In this document: positions 54,786-63,959 of the stretch, one piece after another
Layout: each line of letters starts with the position of its first letter
How positions within the stretch are numbered: position 1 is the stretch's first letter
DNA from: Halalkalibacter oceani
GTDB lineage: Bacteria > Bacillota > Bacilli > Bacillales > Bacillaceae_D
Direction of reading: 5' to 3'
DNA length: 64,000 bases
Assembly: GCF_023715705.1 (NCBI RefSeq)
Contig: NZ_JAMBOS010000004.1
Span: 213,451-277,450, forward strand
Program-made: the position numbers and the translations under genes
Notes under the pieces: model-generated
What the model saw: the letters and a program-made list of their open reading frames with translations, nothing else
Told to the model about the DNA's origin: nothing
Database searches by the model: none

Positions 54786-56407
54786 CAGGAGGCCACACCG
54801 AGAATTTCGTCGAGCGCGTTTTGCAGGGCATCATGACCGACACGTTGGTAAAAATCAAAGAACAGTTCATTCGGTTCTTTATTTTCTTCAAAATAGCGCA
54901 AAAGCGAGGTTAAAGCAGGCGCCAATTCCTCTGCTTCGACCTTTCCTTTCAGCTTATGATTGAATTGGGCGTGTTCTGTTTCCAACGTGCCACCAACATA
55001 AAACTCAAACGCTTCCACCATCTGTTTATCCTTTGTCTTCATCTTTACCCCTTGGAGTCCGATATCGGCAATTTGCCGTTGTCCGCATGCATTTGGGCAG
55101 CCAATCATATGAATCCGGACAGGAACGTCGACTGAAATATGCTCATCTAAATATTCCGCTACGCGCCGCATCCGCTCTTTCGTCTCAACAAGCGCCAGGT
55201 TGCAATATTCAATTCCGGTACAGGAGACGGAATAGCCAATAAAATGCTTCGGCTCTAGCTTAATCCGCTCAAATAACGGCTCCGCCAACAGTTCTTCCAC
55301 TTTCTCATTTGCGACATTCGGAATGATGATGTTTTGTGAATTACACGTGCGAATTTCACCATTTCCATAGGCTTTGGCGATCCGGGCCAGTTCAAACCAT
55401 TCGGCTGAGTTCATTCTTCCAACTGGCACATTAAAGCCGACATAGCTGAGACCGTCCTGCTTTTGCGGATGAACGCCATAGAAGTAGCCGCCATTCCATT
55501 TTTCAAGCTTGCACGTTCCCTTTGACGGTAGCTCTCCTGTGTATTCAAGCAGCTTCTCTTTAAAGCGGTCGACGCCCCAGTCAGCAACGAGGAACTTCAA
55601 GCGCGCCCGGTGGCGTTTTTCCCGGTAGCCGTAATCGCGGTAAATCGTTGTAATCGCCACCGCCACTTCCTTTACCCGTTCCGGCCGGACAAACACATCA
55701 AGCTCTTCAGCCAAATAAGGCTTTGCTGACAGGCCGCCGCCGACCTTGACATGGAACCCGACGACTTCCTCGCCATCCATTTTCTTCACAGCAGGTGTAA
55801 AGGCAACGCAGTTAATCCGGTCGTGCCCGGCGTTGTGAATGTTGGCCGAGATCGACATTTTAAATTTACGCGGCAAGTTGGAAAACTCCGGATTACGCTG
55901 GAAATACCAGTAGACATCCTCGACAATCTCGCGCGTATCAAGCAGCTCATTCGCGTCAATTCCGGCAAGCGGATTGCCGACAATCGTCCGCGGGATGTCG
56001 CCACATGCACCGACAGAAGATAAACCGACTGATTCGAGCCGCTTGAAAATATCCGGCATATGCTCAATCTGTAGCCAGTGATATTGAATCGCCTGACGCG
56101 TCGTAATATCAATCACATCGCGGCCGTAATCTCTCCCGATTCCAGCAATCACCTCGGCCTGTTCATTTGTGATGACGCCGCTCGGAATGTTGACGCGCAT
56201 CATGAAATAACCGTCTTCCTTTGGCCTCTGCAAATAAAGTCCTGCCCATTTAAACAGGCTCCAGTCCTCTTTCGGAATCGACTCAAACCCTTCCTTCGCG
56301 TAGCGCTCGATATCCTGTAAAATTTCAAGTCCGTCCTTCTCCAGCTTGCGCAGCTCATCCTTATTCAACTTATCAGGCTCTTTTGCCCAAATCTTTTCGT
56401 ATGCCAT
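54785..56407 (-). CDS. sir: Assimilatory sulphite reductase (ferredoxin type)
   Basis: 540 residues of the nitrite/sulphite reductase family; reduces sulphite to sulphide with siroheme and one 4Fe-4S cluster. The cluster ligands are visible in SCTGIEYCNLAL (C-x5-C) and MIGCPNACGQRQIAD (C-x3-C). The two half-domains begin with LYLQRPKEDGYFMMRVNIP and CKLEKWNGGYFYGVHPQK. A single-polypeptide enzyme, unlike the CysIJ pair of B. subtilis, so it probably takes electrons from ferredoxin. The product is siroheme-dependent, matching the siroheme operon 5 kb away. Confidence 0.9.
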   Translation of the reverse strand: MAYEKIWAKEPDKLNKDELRKLEKDGLEILQDIERYAKEGFESIPKEDWSLFKWAGLYLQRPKEDGYFMMRVNIPSGVITNEQAEVIAGIGRDYGRDVIDITTRQAIQYHWLQIEHMPDIFKRLESVGLSSVGACGDIPRTIVGNPLAGIDANELLDTREIVEDVYWYFQRNPEFSNLPRKFKMSISANIHNAGHDRINCVAFTPAVKKMDGEEVVGFHVKVGGGLSAKPYLAEELDVFVRPERVKEVAVAITTIYRDYGYREKRHRARLKFLVADWGVDRFKEKLLEYTGELPSKGTCKLEKWNGGYFYGVHPQKQDGLSYVGFNVPVGRMNSAEWFELARIAKAYGNGEIRTCNSQNIIIPNVANEKVEELLAEPLFERIKLEPKHFIGYSVSCTGIEYCNLALVETKERMRRVAEYLDEHISVDVPVRIHMIGCPNACGQRQIADIGLQGVKMKTKDKQMVEAFEFYVGGTLETEHAQFNHKLKGKVEAEELAPALTSLLRYFEENKEPNELFFDFYQRVGHDALQNALDEILGVAS

Positions 56408-56420
56408 CGCTATCGCCTCC

Positions 56421-57026
56421 TTAGATGATCGCTCTCTTTTTCAAATAATCGACTATTTCGTCGACGGACTGTTCCACTGTTTTTTTATCGGAATCAATAA
56501 TCAGCTCCGATGCTTCCGGCTCCTCATAAGGTGAGCTGATCCCGGTGAAGAACGGAATCTCCCCTGCACGCGCTTTTTGGTAAAGTCCTTTCGGATCACG
56601 CGCTTCACACTCTTCAAGCGAGCAGCGGACATAAATTTCAACAAACTCACCTGCTTCAACGAGCTCGCGAACCTGCCGGCGATCCTCTCTGAACGGCGAA
56701 ATGAATGCCGTACAAACGATCGTTCCCGCGTCGACAAACAGCTTGGCAACCTCGCCAATTCTGCGGATGTTTTCTTTCCGGTCCTCATCGCTAAAGCCAA
56801 GTCCTTTATTCAGCCCATGTCGGATATTATCTCCGTCTAACACATAGCTGCGTGTTCCTTGCTCAAACAGCCTCTTTTCCAAAGCATTGGCGAGCGTCGA
56901 CTTTCCCGCTCCAGATAAGCCGGTGAACCATAGGATCGCACTTTTATGTCCACTCTGCTCCCAGCGTTCCTCCTTGCTTACCGCCGCCTCGTGCCAGACA
57001 AGCTGTACCTCTTTTGATTGAGTCAT
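56421..57026 (-). CDS. cysC: Adenylylsulphate (APS) kinase
   Basis: Phosphorylates APS to PAPS. 201 residues: P-loop [15 protein letters not shown] near residue 35, [21 protein letters not shown], and [21 protein letters not shown] upstream. Between cysP and sulphite reductase; together with the reductase CysH this indicates use of APS and/or PAPS. Confidence 0.95.
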   Translation of the reverse strand: MTQSKEVQLVWHEAAVSKEERWEQSGHKSAILWFTGLSGAGKSTLANALEKRLFEQGTRSYVLDGDNIRHGLNKGLGFSDEDRKENIRRIGEVAKLFVDAGTIVCTAFISPFREDRRQVRELVEAGEFVEIYVRCSLEECEARDPKGLYQKARAGEIPFFTGISSPYEEPEASELIIDSDKKTVEQSVDEIVDYLKKRAII

Positions 57027-57055
57027 CTTTTTCCCTCCAGCTCGTTCTCTATCTT

Positions 57056-58132
57056 TTAGATTCCTGCCCCATCATCATATGTCGTTCTTCGATCCTGCTG
57101 AACCGATTTGTAAAGGCTATAGGTTCCCACGGTCGCGATAAAGACACTGAGCAGCATAAACAGCGAATAGTAATCACTCTTCCTGAACAGTAAAACAAGT
57201 AAGTATGACAAAACGAGTGAAAACACCGGGGAAACAACCCACACCTTGATAATTTGTTTAAGAATATTTTTCTGCCAGAGTCGGAAGCCTCTTTCCACCG
57301 TCCCCATTCCAATAATCGCAGAAGTCGTAACCTGTGTCAGCGGGACGGGCAGCCCGAAGATCGAGGCGATAATGACAAGCGTGCCGCCAATCCCGGAGAC
57401 CGCGCTCCCCTGAAGGAGGCTGAGGCTCGTGATTCGTTTACCATTCGTTTCCAGAACTTTCCCACCGAGCACGAACGCTCCAAGGGCGACAAAAGCGCCC
57501 CCCAGCAAAATCCCCTCCTGTATCCCGATCACTCCCGCTCCGACTAACGGACCAATCGCGTTGGCGACATTGTTCATACCCGCCGCGAACGCCTCCATAC
57601 AGCCGCTAATAATCAGCAGAATCACAAGCGGCTTGCGCCATTTTCCTTTTCCTTTCAAAAACGTATATTTCCGCTCGCCGGAACGGATCAATGTCCCGAC
57701 AGCAAGCGACAGCGTGAAGGCGACGACAGGAACGATCACCCAAAACATCACAATTACGAGCAGCGTTTCAAAATAAAGCGATTGATAGGCGATGCCAGCC
57801 CCAACAATCGCGCCGACAACGACCTCACTCGTTGACAGTGGAATTCCGATTAGATTTGCAATGAAAAGCGAAAGACAGGCGGCGGCGAGGATAATCACGA
57901 CAAGTTCCACATCAACAATCTCCGTTGAAATGATCCCGCTGCCGATCGTTCGGACAACTTCTCCCCCGGCCAACGCCCCACAAAAGGCAAATACGCCGAC
58001 CAACAGCATGGCTACTCGTTTTCTTGGCAGTGCTCCACTGCCATAGGCGGGTCCCATAGCCGCAGCCGTGCCACTTGCCCCAATATTCATTGCAAAGAAA
58101 CAAGCAATCACGATGGCTATGATTGAAAGCAT
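57056..58132 (-). CDS. cysP: Sulphate permease CysP (PiT family)
   Basis: 358 residues, ten or eleven membrane segments. [20 protein letters not shown] near the start and [20 protein letters not shown] and [18 protein letters not shown] are the inorganic-phosphate-transporter repeats, matching the sulphate transporter CysP of B. subtilis as I remember it. Of the two ATGs, 58132 is better spaced from GAGGGGATGA. It lies in the sulphate operon next to sat. Confidence 0.9.
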   Translation of the reverse strand: MLSIIAIVIACFFAMNIGASGTAAAMGPAYGSGALPRKRVAMLLVGVFAFCGALAGGEVVRTIGSGIISTEIVDVELVVIILAAACLSLFIANLIGIPLSTSEVVVGAIVGAGIAYQSLYFETLLVIVMFWVIVPVVAFTLSLAVGTLIRSGERKYTFLKGKGKWRKPLVILLIISGCMEAFAAGMNNVANAIGPLVGAGVIGIQEGILLGGAFVALGAFVLGGKVLETNGKRITSLSLLQGSAVSGIGGTLVIIASIFGLPVPLTQVTTSAIIGMGTVERGFRLWQKNILKQIIKVWVVSPVFSLVLSYLLVLLFRKSDYYSLFMLLSVFIATVGTYSLYKSVQQDRRTTYDDGAGI

Positions 58133-58203
58133 CAGGCTCATCCCCTCTTTCTTGTAAATCAATCATTTCTGACGGACCAGCCTAATGACAGTTTTCGATT
58201 CTT

Positions 58204-59343
58204 TTAGGCATGCACCTGTTTTTGGAGTCCGCGAATCAACACTTCAACCACTTCCGCCCGGCTAAATTCAGGTGGAGGCGTAATTCCTTCACTGAGCATC
58301 TTTCGCACCTTCGTCCCCGATAAAATCACATGCTGCTCCTTCGGATGAGGGCATGTTTTCGTTGAAGCCATGTTCCCGCATGCCTGGCAATAGAAGCTAT
58401 GTTCAAAAAAGAGCGGGGTAATCTCAAGCTCCCCTTCATTTAGATCCTGAAAGATAAGCTGGGCGTCATACGTGCCGTAATAATCGCCAACCCCGGCGTG
58501 ATCACGGCCAACAATGAAATGCGTGCAGCCGTAGTTTTGCCGGACGATTGCATGGAAAATCGCTTCACGCGGACCGGCATAGCGCATTGCCGCCGGAAAA
58601 ACGGCAAGAAAGACGCGGTCCTTTGGATAATACTTCTCCAGCAGTACCTCATAGCTTTCCAGCCGGACATCAGCTGGAATATCATCTGATTTTGTCTCAC
58701 CGACAAGAGGATTTAAAAACAGGCCATCGACAATTTCCAGCGCTGACTTTTGAATGTACTCATGGGCCCGGTGGACAGGATTGCGTGTCTGAAAGCCGAC
58801 AATCCGCTTCCAGCCAAGCTCTTCAAAGGTGCGGCGCGTTTCGGCCGGATCAAGATAATAGCTTTGAAACCGGTCGCGTTCGACACGCTTAACGAGCGTC
58901 ACCGCACCGGCGACATACACATCAGGTCGCTCATACAGCTTTTGTACGCCGGGATGAGCTTCGTCTGTTGTCCGATAAACATGGAGAGCCTCTTTCTCCT
59001 TATCAGCCTTGTACAGCTCGGTGATCTCAATCACACCATATGTTTCTCCGTTGAACGTCAGCCGGGCCTGCTCTCCACCGGTCAATGTCGCGGCCTTTTC
59101 CTCTGTAACCGGCAACGTAATCGGGATGCTCCAGACCGAACCATTTGCCAGGCGCATCGACGTCACGACAGACTCATAGTCGGCCTTTCCTAAAAAACCG
59201 GTCAGTGGACTGAAGCCGCCAATTGCAATTAATTCAAGGTCTGATAAAGCAAATGAATCCAGTTCAATCTCTTTTTCGATTGCTTCCACCGACAAGCTCG
59301 GATCAAAGCGTTGAACGAGTGTTCCACCATGCGGGTTTATCAT
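58204..59343 (-). CDS. sat: Sulphate adenylyltransferase (ATP sulphurylase)
   Basis: Makes APS from ATP and sulphate. 379 residues. [14 protein letters not shown] near residue 190 (nucleotide-binding) and [18 protein letters not shown] near residue 286; the closing HEE/RATES-like block is in [21 protein letters not shown]. Two ATGs are possible; 59343 fits AAAGG better. The gap to cysP is 71 bases; upstream lies the tandem repeat. Confidence 0.94.
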   Translation of the reverse strand: MINPHGGTLVQRFDPSLSVEAIEKEIELDSFALSDLELIAIGGFSPLTGFLGKADYESVVTSMRLANGSVWSIPITLPVTEEKAATLTGGEQARLTFNGETYGVIEITELYKADKEKEALHVYRTTDEAHPGVQKLYERPDVYVAGAVTLVKRVERDRFQSYYLDPAETRRTFEELGWKRIVGFQTRNPVHRAHEYIQKSALEIVDGLFLNPLVGETKSDDIPADVRLESYEVLLEKYYPKDRVFLAVFPAAMRYAGPREAIFHAIVRQNYGCTHFIVGRDHAGVGDYYGTYDAQLIFQDLNEGELEITPLFFEHSFYCQACGNMASTKTCPHPKEQHVILSGTKVRKMLSEGITPPPEFSRAEVVEVLIRGLQKQVHA

Positions 59344-59370
59344 CTTCTTCATCCTTTCTATATAAGAAAA

Positions 59371-59676
59371 TTGCGTAGCGATTTTCTTAGAAGCGGCGTG
59401 CGGAGCCGTTACCAGGGTTTAAGACTGGCGAAAAACGACTTTCTTTTCGACTGGCGCGTAACGCGTGGAGCCGCCGCCCTTCCTCGAATCCTCCCACTCT
59501 TCCCTTTTTAAAAATTGCGAAGCGATTTTCTTAGAAGCGGCGGGCGGAGCCGTTACCAGGGTTTAAGACTGGCGAAAAACGACTTTCTTTTCGACTGCGC
59601 GTAACGCGCGGAGCCGCCGCCCCTCCTCGAATTCTCCCACTCTTCCCTTTTTAAAAATTGCGCAGCGATTTTCTTC
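59371..59676 (-). repeat. Tandem duplication of about 144 bp between cysH and sat
   Basis: Two nearly identical units begin at 59371 and 59515, and a third starts at 59658 but stops after about 20 bases. Each unit contains TTGCG-N-AGCGATTTTCTTAG at its head, an internal CGGAGCCGTTACCAGGG, a hairpin around GGCGAAAAACGACTTTC, a GCGCGTAACGCGC palindrome, and ends TCTTCCCTTTTTAAAA. Coding potential is nil. Confidence 0.9.
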
Positions 59677-59680
59677 GATG

Positions 59681-60391
59681 CTAGCCTTGATGGAGACCGC
59701 ATTCGGTTTTGTTAAAATTGGACCAGCGGCCGCTACGTGAATCCTCACCCGCCGCAACCGGCTTTGTACAGTGCTCGCAGCCGATACTCGGATAGTTCTG
59801 ATCGTGAAGCTCATTGTAAGGCAGCTGATGAAGCTTGATGTACATCCAGATTTCCTCTTCTGTCCAATGAATCAACGGACATATTTTGATGGATTGAAAG
59901 CGCGCGTCACGATTGACAAACTGCGTATGAGCCCGTGACGGCGACTGCTCCCGCCTTAGCCCTGAAATCCATGCGCGGTAGCGGCTCAGCTCATTTTCCA
60001 GCGGAACGAGTTTGCGGATTTTACAGCATGCATCGGGATCCCGTTCCCATAAACGTTCTCCGTAGGAAGCCGCCTGTTCTTCCGGGCTAAGCTCCGGGCG
60101 AACAAGCTTGATTTGGAGCAGTGGATACTTTTTCTGTACTCGTTCAATCAGGTCATAGGTTTCTGCAAAGTGAAAATCGGTATCTAAAAAGACGATCGCC
60201 GCATCCTGCTTTACCTTGCTGATCAAATCGATTAATACCATCCCTTCTGCTCCGAAGCTACAGGCATAGACCAGCTCATCGCCAAACGTCCGATAAGCCC
60301 ATTTGAGTACCTCAATCGAATCCTTCTTTTTCAATTGTTCATTAAGTCGCGCATAATCGTCCTCTGCTAATTGCTGATATGAAAAGATCAT
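59681..60391 (-). CDS. cysH: Phosphoadenylyl-/adenylyl-sulphate reductase
   Basis: 236 residues. Reduces PAPS or APS to sulphite using thioredoxin. VYACSFGAEGMVLIDLI, VFLDTDFHFAET, SGLRREQSPSRAHT and the C-terminal TECGLHQG with catalytic cysteine are clear. Two cysteine pairs (DPDACCKIRK and IGCEHCTKP) are those that bind the 4Fe-4S cluster of APS-type reductases. Start ATG 60391 fits AAAGGAGGG; the longer frame reads into the terminator. A terminator hairpin lies between yezD and this gene. Confidence 0.93.
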   Translation of the reverse strand: MIFSYQQLAEDDYARLNEQLKKKDSIEVLKWAYRTFGDELVYACSFGAEGMVLIDLISKVKQDAAIVFLDTDFHFAETYDLIERVQKKYPLLQIKLVRPELSPEEQAASYGERLWERDPDACCKIRKLVPLENELSRYRAWISGLRREQSPSRAHTQFVNRDARFQSIKICPLIHWTEEEIWMYIKLHQLPYNELHDQNYPSIGCEHCTKPVAAGEDSRSGRWSNFNKTECGLHQG

Positions 60392-60432
60392 CCAATCCCT
60401 CCTTTGATCCATGCTTGCAGCTATGCAAAAAA

Positions 60433-60471
60433 GGCGATCAAAGAACATATTGCTTTTGTTCCTTGATCGCC
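60433..60471 (-). terminator. Terminator between yezD and cysH
   Basis: Minus strand: GGCGATCAAGGAAC pairs (one mismatch) with GTTCTTTGATCGCC, followed by six T. It would cut most transcripts before cysH, which is 42 bases further on. Confidence 0.8.
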
Positions 60472-60496
60472 TCTAGTTGACTAGTCAGCTTCATGG

Positions 60497-60640
60497 TTAT
60501 TTCAACCGCACCTTTTCATTTTTTTCCATCTGAATAATTTTTCCGTCCTGAATAATCAGGGTAACAGAACCAAACTTTAATCCGCTTAACAGTTCCCTCA
60601 ATCTTTCTGTTACTTTTTCAAATTCTTGATCATTCGACAT
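60497..60640 (-). CDS. yezD: YezD family protein
   Basis: 47 residues, start ATG 60640 with GAGGAGG just upstream, stop at 60497. It matches the YezD family (DUF2292): ELLSGLKFGSVTLIIQDGKI followed by IQMEKNEKVRLK. Members sit beside sulphur metabolism genes in Bacillus. It may be a small DNA- or RNA-related regulator, but the function is unproven. Its promoter is recognisable upstream and a terminator follows. Confidence 0.85.
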   Translation of the reverse strand: MSNDQEFEKVTERLRELLSGLKFGSVTLIIQDGKIIQMEKNEKVRLK

Positions 60641-60720
60641 CTTGGACCTCCTCAATTTTTCAGTAGTTGGAAGAGGAAGTTAATCCCTTGTAATTTTATA
60701 AGAATTATTAGTTTAATAGT

Positions 60721-60749
60721 ATTCTATCCATCATTCCCCAAATTGTCAA
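60721..60749 (-). promoter_or_regulatory. Promoter of yezD
   Basis: Minus strand: perfect TTGACA (60744-60749), 17-base spacer, TAGAAT (60721-60726). Confidence 0.75.
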
Positions 60750-60806
60750 TCACTGATTTAGAAAAAAATGAAAATAGGCGCTATTTGCATTTTCCATTAA
60801 ATCACA

Positions 60807-60840
60807 ATAAAAAAAGAAGAGCGCCCTCAGGCTACCCTTC
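60807..60840 (-). terminator. Terminator at the end of the DUF4097 gene
   Basis: GAAGGGTAGCC and GGGCGCTCTTC form an imperfect stem that overlaps the stop codon, followed by seven T on the minus strand. Confidence 0.55.
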
Positions 60841-61614
60841 TTGTCCAGGTTCGGTAATCGTTCCGCTTATATTGTCCAATGTCAATGTGCCTTCACGATT
60901 TTCCAAAATCGTCACGTCGCCGCTCACTGTATCAATCGTCACGTTTCCTGAACCACTACGCACCGAAACAGATCCTTCCTGATTCGAAACGTCCACATCT
61001 CCCGAGCCGGCAATCAACTTTACATCGCCAACCGAGTCGGCGATTTTTATCGTGCCGGCATTGGCATTAATCGACAAGTCTCCAGCCAATTCAACGATAT
61101 CAATCGTTCCGGCACCATCGCTTATCGTCACATTCCCCTGTATACGCTCAAGCTTCATTGCTCCGCGGCCGTGTTGAATCTCCAGGTCGCCCGTTACATC
61201 GGTTATACTCATCTCGCCTTCATGTTGTTTATACTGGATCATCAGCTCTTGCGGCACCTCGATCGTCAAATGCTGCCCGCCTTGTGCCGCTTGATTTTCC
61301 TGGTGGACCTCCGTCGTCAAGTAACCGGTTGTTCCCTCACTCGACAATTCGAGAGAAAGATTGCGCTCGGCAAATTGCTCAGCCTGCTCCATCTCTTCAC
61401 TCGTCACCGCCACATGAGAGGTCACCGTGATCTCCGCTGTTTCCGCGACACCGACGATCGTCACATCTCCCTGATCCTGATCAATCACGAATGTTTCCAA
61501 TTCGCCTGCATCCAAAGTGTAGACCTGCTGATCCTCATATGTCACTAAATTGCAAGCGGACAAAATCCCAATAAGTCCGGCACCGGCGATCATTTTTATC
61601 AAAGCTTGTTTCAT
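60832..61614 (-). CDS. DUF4097-type beta-strand repeat lipoprotein
   Basis: 260 residues. Lipobox LSAC after a short signal peptide. The rest is a regular right-handed beta-helix: repeats such as GDVTIVG, GDLEIQH, GNVTISDGAGTI, GDLSINANAGTI, GDVKLIAGSGDV and GSVSVRSGSGNV, each about 15-19 residues. Such proteins are commonly coupled to anti-sigma or cell-envelope stress genes; none is next to it here. Predicted at the outer face of the membrane. Confidence 0.87.
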   Translation of the reverse strand: MKQALIKMIAGAGLIGILSACNLVTYEDQQVYTLDAGELETFVIDQDQGDVTIVGVAETAEITVTSHVAVTSEEMEQAEQFAERNLSLELSSEGTTGYLTTEVHQENQAAQGGQHLTIEVPQELMIQYKQHEGEMSITDVTGDLEIQHGRGAMKLERIQGNVTISDGAGTIDIVELAGDLSINANAGTIKIADSVGDVKLIAGSGDVDVSNQEGSVSVRSGSGNVTIDTVSGDVTILENREGTLTLDNISGTITEPGQEG

Positions 61615-61757
61615 TTTTCTTCTCTCCCGTCTTTTCGCTAACCCATTCCTTTAGTTTACCTAAACGAACGAAAGAAACCAACTCCAAACTCCCCGTTCAC
61701 CTATTGTTCAAAATATAGAAGCGCCAACGATATGCCGATGCCTGCTTCTTCATCGCG

Positions 61758-62033
61758 TTACGAAAAAGGACGTTTTTCAGTGGCCTCCTTCATTTCACCC
61801 CTTCTAAAGGGCAAAATCAGCGCAGGTTGCTTTGTTTCATTAATATACTCAACCTTATACCCTTCTTTTTCCCGCCTTTTAAAGGTCCTTTCCGAAATCG
61901 GACGCGGTGTCGACCAGCTTAGGGATTCAAGCTGCTCCCATGAAGCATGAGTAATCAGCTCGGTTTTAAAATAATAGCAATTTCCTGATTGATACGTACG
62001 ACAAAGATATTTGACTGTCTGCTTCGAATGCAT
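61758..62033 (-). CDS. Hypothetical protein, 91 residues
   Basis: AGGAGG lies six bases before ATG 62033. The product is polar and globular-looking: CRTYQSGNCYYFKTELI near the N-terminus with two cysteines, and EQLESLSWSTPRPISERTF in the middle. No membrane segment. I do not recognise the family; function unknown. Confidence 0.65.
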   Translation of the reverse strand: MHSKQTVKYLCRTYQSGNCYYFKTELITHASWEQLESLSWSTPRPISERTFKRREKEGYKVEYINETKQPALILPFRRGEMKEATEKRPFS

Positions 62034-62094
62034 CATGCACCTCCTCGTTAGTAGCTATCTCCATCTCACGGAAGGCTTAACCATGCAAAAAAGA

Positions 62095-62134
62095 AAGAAG
62101 CGTCAAAAAGTTAGCTTCCTTTTTGACACTTCTT
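62095..62134 (-). terminator. Terminator of the TraB/GumN gene
   Basis: AAGAAGCGTCAAAAAG pairs (one mismatch) with 62119-62134, and on the minus strand a T-run follows. Confidence 0.8.
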
Positions 62135-62161
62135 CCCTATACTTATATGGACAAAACAGAC

Positions 62162-63085
62162 TTAATAAATATGGTTGACCTCAAACCCGCTATCCTCCAG
62201 AAGCGATACGATACTTGGCTCCTCAACGAAATGCATCGCCCCAACAATGACAAAATACGTCTGATCAGCGCCATTCTCTAGTAGCTCAACAAGCTGCTCA
62301 GCCATTTTTATATTACGGACTTCATTAATTTCGTACATAAATTGTTCCAAAAATTCAACGTCCTCCGTCTCATTTACCTCTACAAGCCCCTCCAAATCGC
62401 CTTCCTTCCAGACCTCTACAATCTGATGTGTTTCTTCTTCCAGCTGATCACGCCCGGAAAGCATGTATTCCAAGGAGCGGATCTGATGCTCTTCGGAAAA
62501 CCCGGCGAGCATTGTTAACTGGTCTTCATACGTTTCCAACGCGACGACTTCTTTTTGATCTTCTTCTGCCCGGTCCAAAAAGTAAGTATCGACCGCATAA
62601 TCAAATGAGTAACCGGCTTGCCCCGTGTACAACTCCGTTAATAACAGCTCGAAGAACCACGGCTTATACATCTCAAGCATCATCATCTCCATCCCAAATT
62701 CACCCACTGCGGCAGACAGTTCCGCATAAAGCTCCGCCGGAATATGATCCTGGATTGTCGTTCCGTCATCATAAATCGCCAGCTCCATTGTGGCAGCCTG
62801 CACGGCTTCCTCATCAAGGTTGTTCAGATCAACCTCTGGCAGGACAACATCGGCCGCCTCATAGGCTTCCTCACTATAGCCATTTAACGGGAAAAAATCT
62901 TCTTCCCCGATATGGATCGTCCCTTGCAAATACATTTTCGTATCCCCATTTTCCACTTCCCATAAAAAGCCGCCAGGTCCTGCCATCGCTTCCTGATCAG
63001 CACCTTCGTCCTGACAGCCGCTTATCATAAAAAGCGCCAGAATAAAAGCAAGGAGCAGACCGCTTCTGTTGATTGTCTCTCTCAT
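62162..63085 (-). CDS. TraB/GumN family lipoprotein
   Basis: 307 residues. Signal peptide with lipobox ISGC. The TraB/PrgY/GumN fold is shown by YLQGTIHIGEEDFFPL near residue 55, VVALETYEDQLTML, and FVIVGAMHFVEEPSIVSLL with a second GxxH near the end. This fold resembles metal-dependent hydrolases (TIKI/erythromycin esterase-like), and members may cleave peptides. GGAGAAAAAAGGAG before the ATG. Function in Gram-positive cells is unknown. Confidence 0.88.
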   Translation of the reverse strand: MRETINRSGLLLAFILALFMISGCQDEGADQEAMAGPGGFLWEVENGDTKMYLQGTIHIGEEDFFPLNGYSEEAYEAADVVLPEVDLNNLDEEAVQAATMELAIYDDGTTIQDHIPAELYAELSAAVGEFGMEMMMLEMYKPWFFELLLTELYTGQAGYSFDYAVDTYFLDRAEEDQKEVVALETYEDQLTMLAGFSEEHQIRSLEYMLSGRDQLEEETHQIVEVWKEGDLEGLVEVNETEDVEFLEQFMYEINEVRNIKMAEQLVELLENGADQTYFVIVGAMHFVEEPSIVSLLEDSGFEVNHIY

Positions 63086-63309
63086 TTTTTTCTCCTTTTT
63101 TCTCCAAGATACCTTGCAAATTTATCTTATCCCTAGCTCGTCCTTTACTATTCCTGTTTTCGATTTACACCATATACGAACCGGCTGAAGAAAAGGTTTC
63201 ACCTGGTAAAAAAATCGTTTACAAAACAGGCTGAGGTAAAACTAGCCTCAAAAAGCGTCAAGAAAAACATATGTTTAATAAGTAGTGGGATTTTTGAACA
63301 CATCCTCAG

Positions 63310-63337
63310 TCGACACAACTAAAATGTATGTTATGAT
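63310..63337 (+). promoter_or_regulatory. Promoter of the small lipoprotein gene
   Basis: TCGACA (63310-63315), 16-base spacer, TATGAT (63332-63337), 36 bases before the start. Confidence 0.6.
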
Positions 63338-63372
63338 TTATTTGCTTTCACATGAACGTAGGAGGCTTATAC

Positions 63373-63768
63373 ATGAAAAAGTTGATGACAATAGGATTCG
63401 TTCTGTTATTGCTTTTTGGATGCAGTGAAAAAACGGCTGAAAAACACGGTGAAGGAATTTCGATCGAATTTGGCGTTGTTGGCAATATTCATTATGTCGG
63501 AATAAATCTTTATGTCGATGAGTTGATTTTTAGCCGTGAGTCCACGTATAAGGAAGAAGAGGGTTCTTTCCAACCGGGCGAAATTATTTGGTTTCATGGT
63601 CCTGTTATTCAAAGTAATCATATTCAAGAAGTCGAAGTCGTTTACAGCAGCAATAAAGATGGAAGCGACGCTAAAACGACGAATATGATTGATATTACCG
63701 AGGCAAAAGAATGGGTAAATACAAAATTAAATCATGAGTTAGAATTGGAGTTATTAACATTTAAGTAA
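63373..63768 (+). CDS. Small lipoprotein of unknown function
   Basis: 131 residues from ATG 63373, seven bases after AGGAGG. Signal peptide with lipobox LFGC (lipidated Cys near residue 17). The mature part is beta-rich (VGNIHYVGINLYVDELIF; IWFHGPVIQSNHIQEVEVVY). No family recognised. Low GC compared with its neighbours. Confidence 0.75.
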   Translation: MKKLMTIGFVLLLLFGCSEKTAEKHGEGISIEFGVVGNIHYVGINLYVDELIFSRESTYKEEEGSFQPGEIIWFHGPVIQSNHIQEVEVVYSSNKDGSDAKTTNMIDITEAKEWVNTKLNHELELELLTFK

Positions 63769-63853
63769 CAAACTGGCTACCAAGGGAAACATGCGAGTAA
63801 CAAGTCACCCAAATAGAAAAATACACGTTGGTGACAAACAACAAATTGCTTAA

Positions 63854-63882
63854 AGAGGCTGGGACAAAAGGTTGTTTTTTTT
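63854..63882 (+). terminator. Half copy of the GGCTGGG terminator hairpin
   Basis: AGAGGCTGGGACAAAAGGTT followed by a T-run, with no complementary second arm within view. It marks a likely breakpoint. Confidence 0.6.
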
Positions 63883-63892
63883 CTTAGACGGA

Positions 63893-63957
63893 ATAAACAA
63901 CACCAATCGCAAAAGTGCGTTATAATAGACGTATAAACTATATTGGTTGGTGTTTAT
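63893..63957. repeat. Imperfect inverted repeat in front of the edge ORF
   Basis: ATAAACAACACCAAT (63893-63907) and ATTGGTTGGTGTTTAT (63942-63957) are near complements; TATAAT lies between at 63921. It could be the end of an insertion sequence or a leader hairpin. Confidence 0.45.
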
Positions 63958-63959
63958 TT

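Noticed and set aside
60392..60800. SAM riboswitch upstream of cysH
   Set aside because: B. subtilis has one there, so I searched; only yezD, a terminator and a simple promoter are visible.
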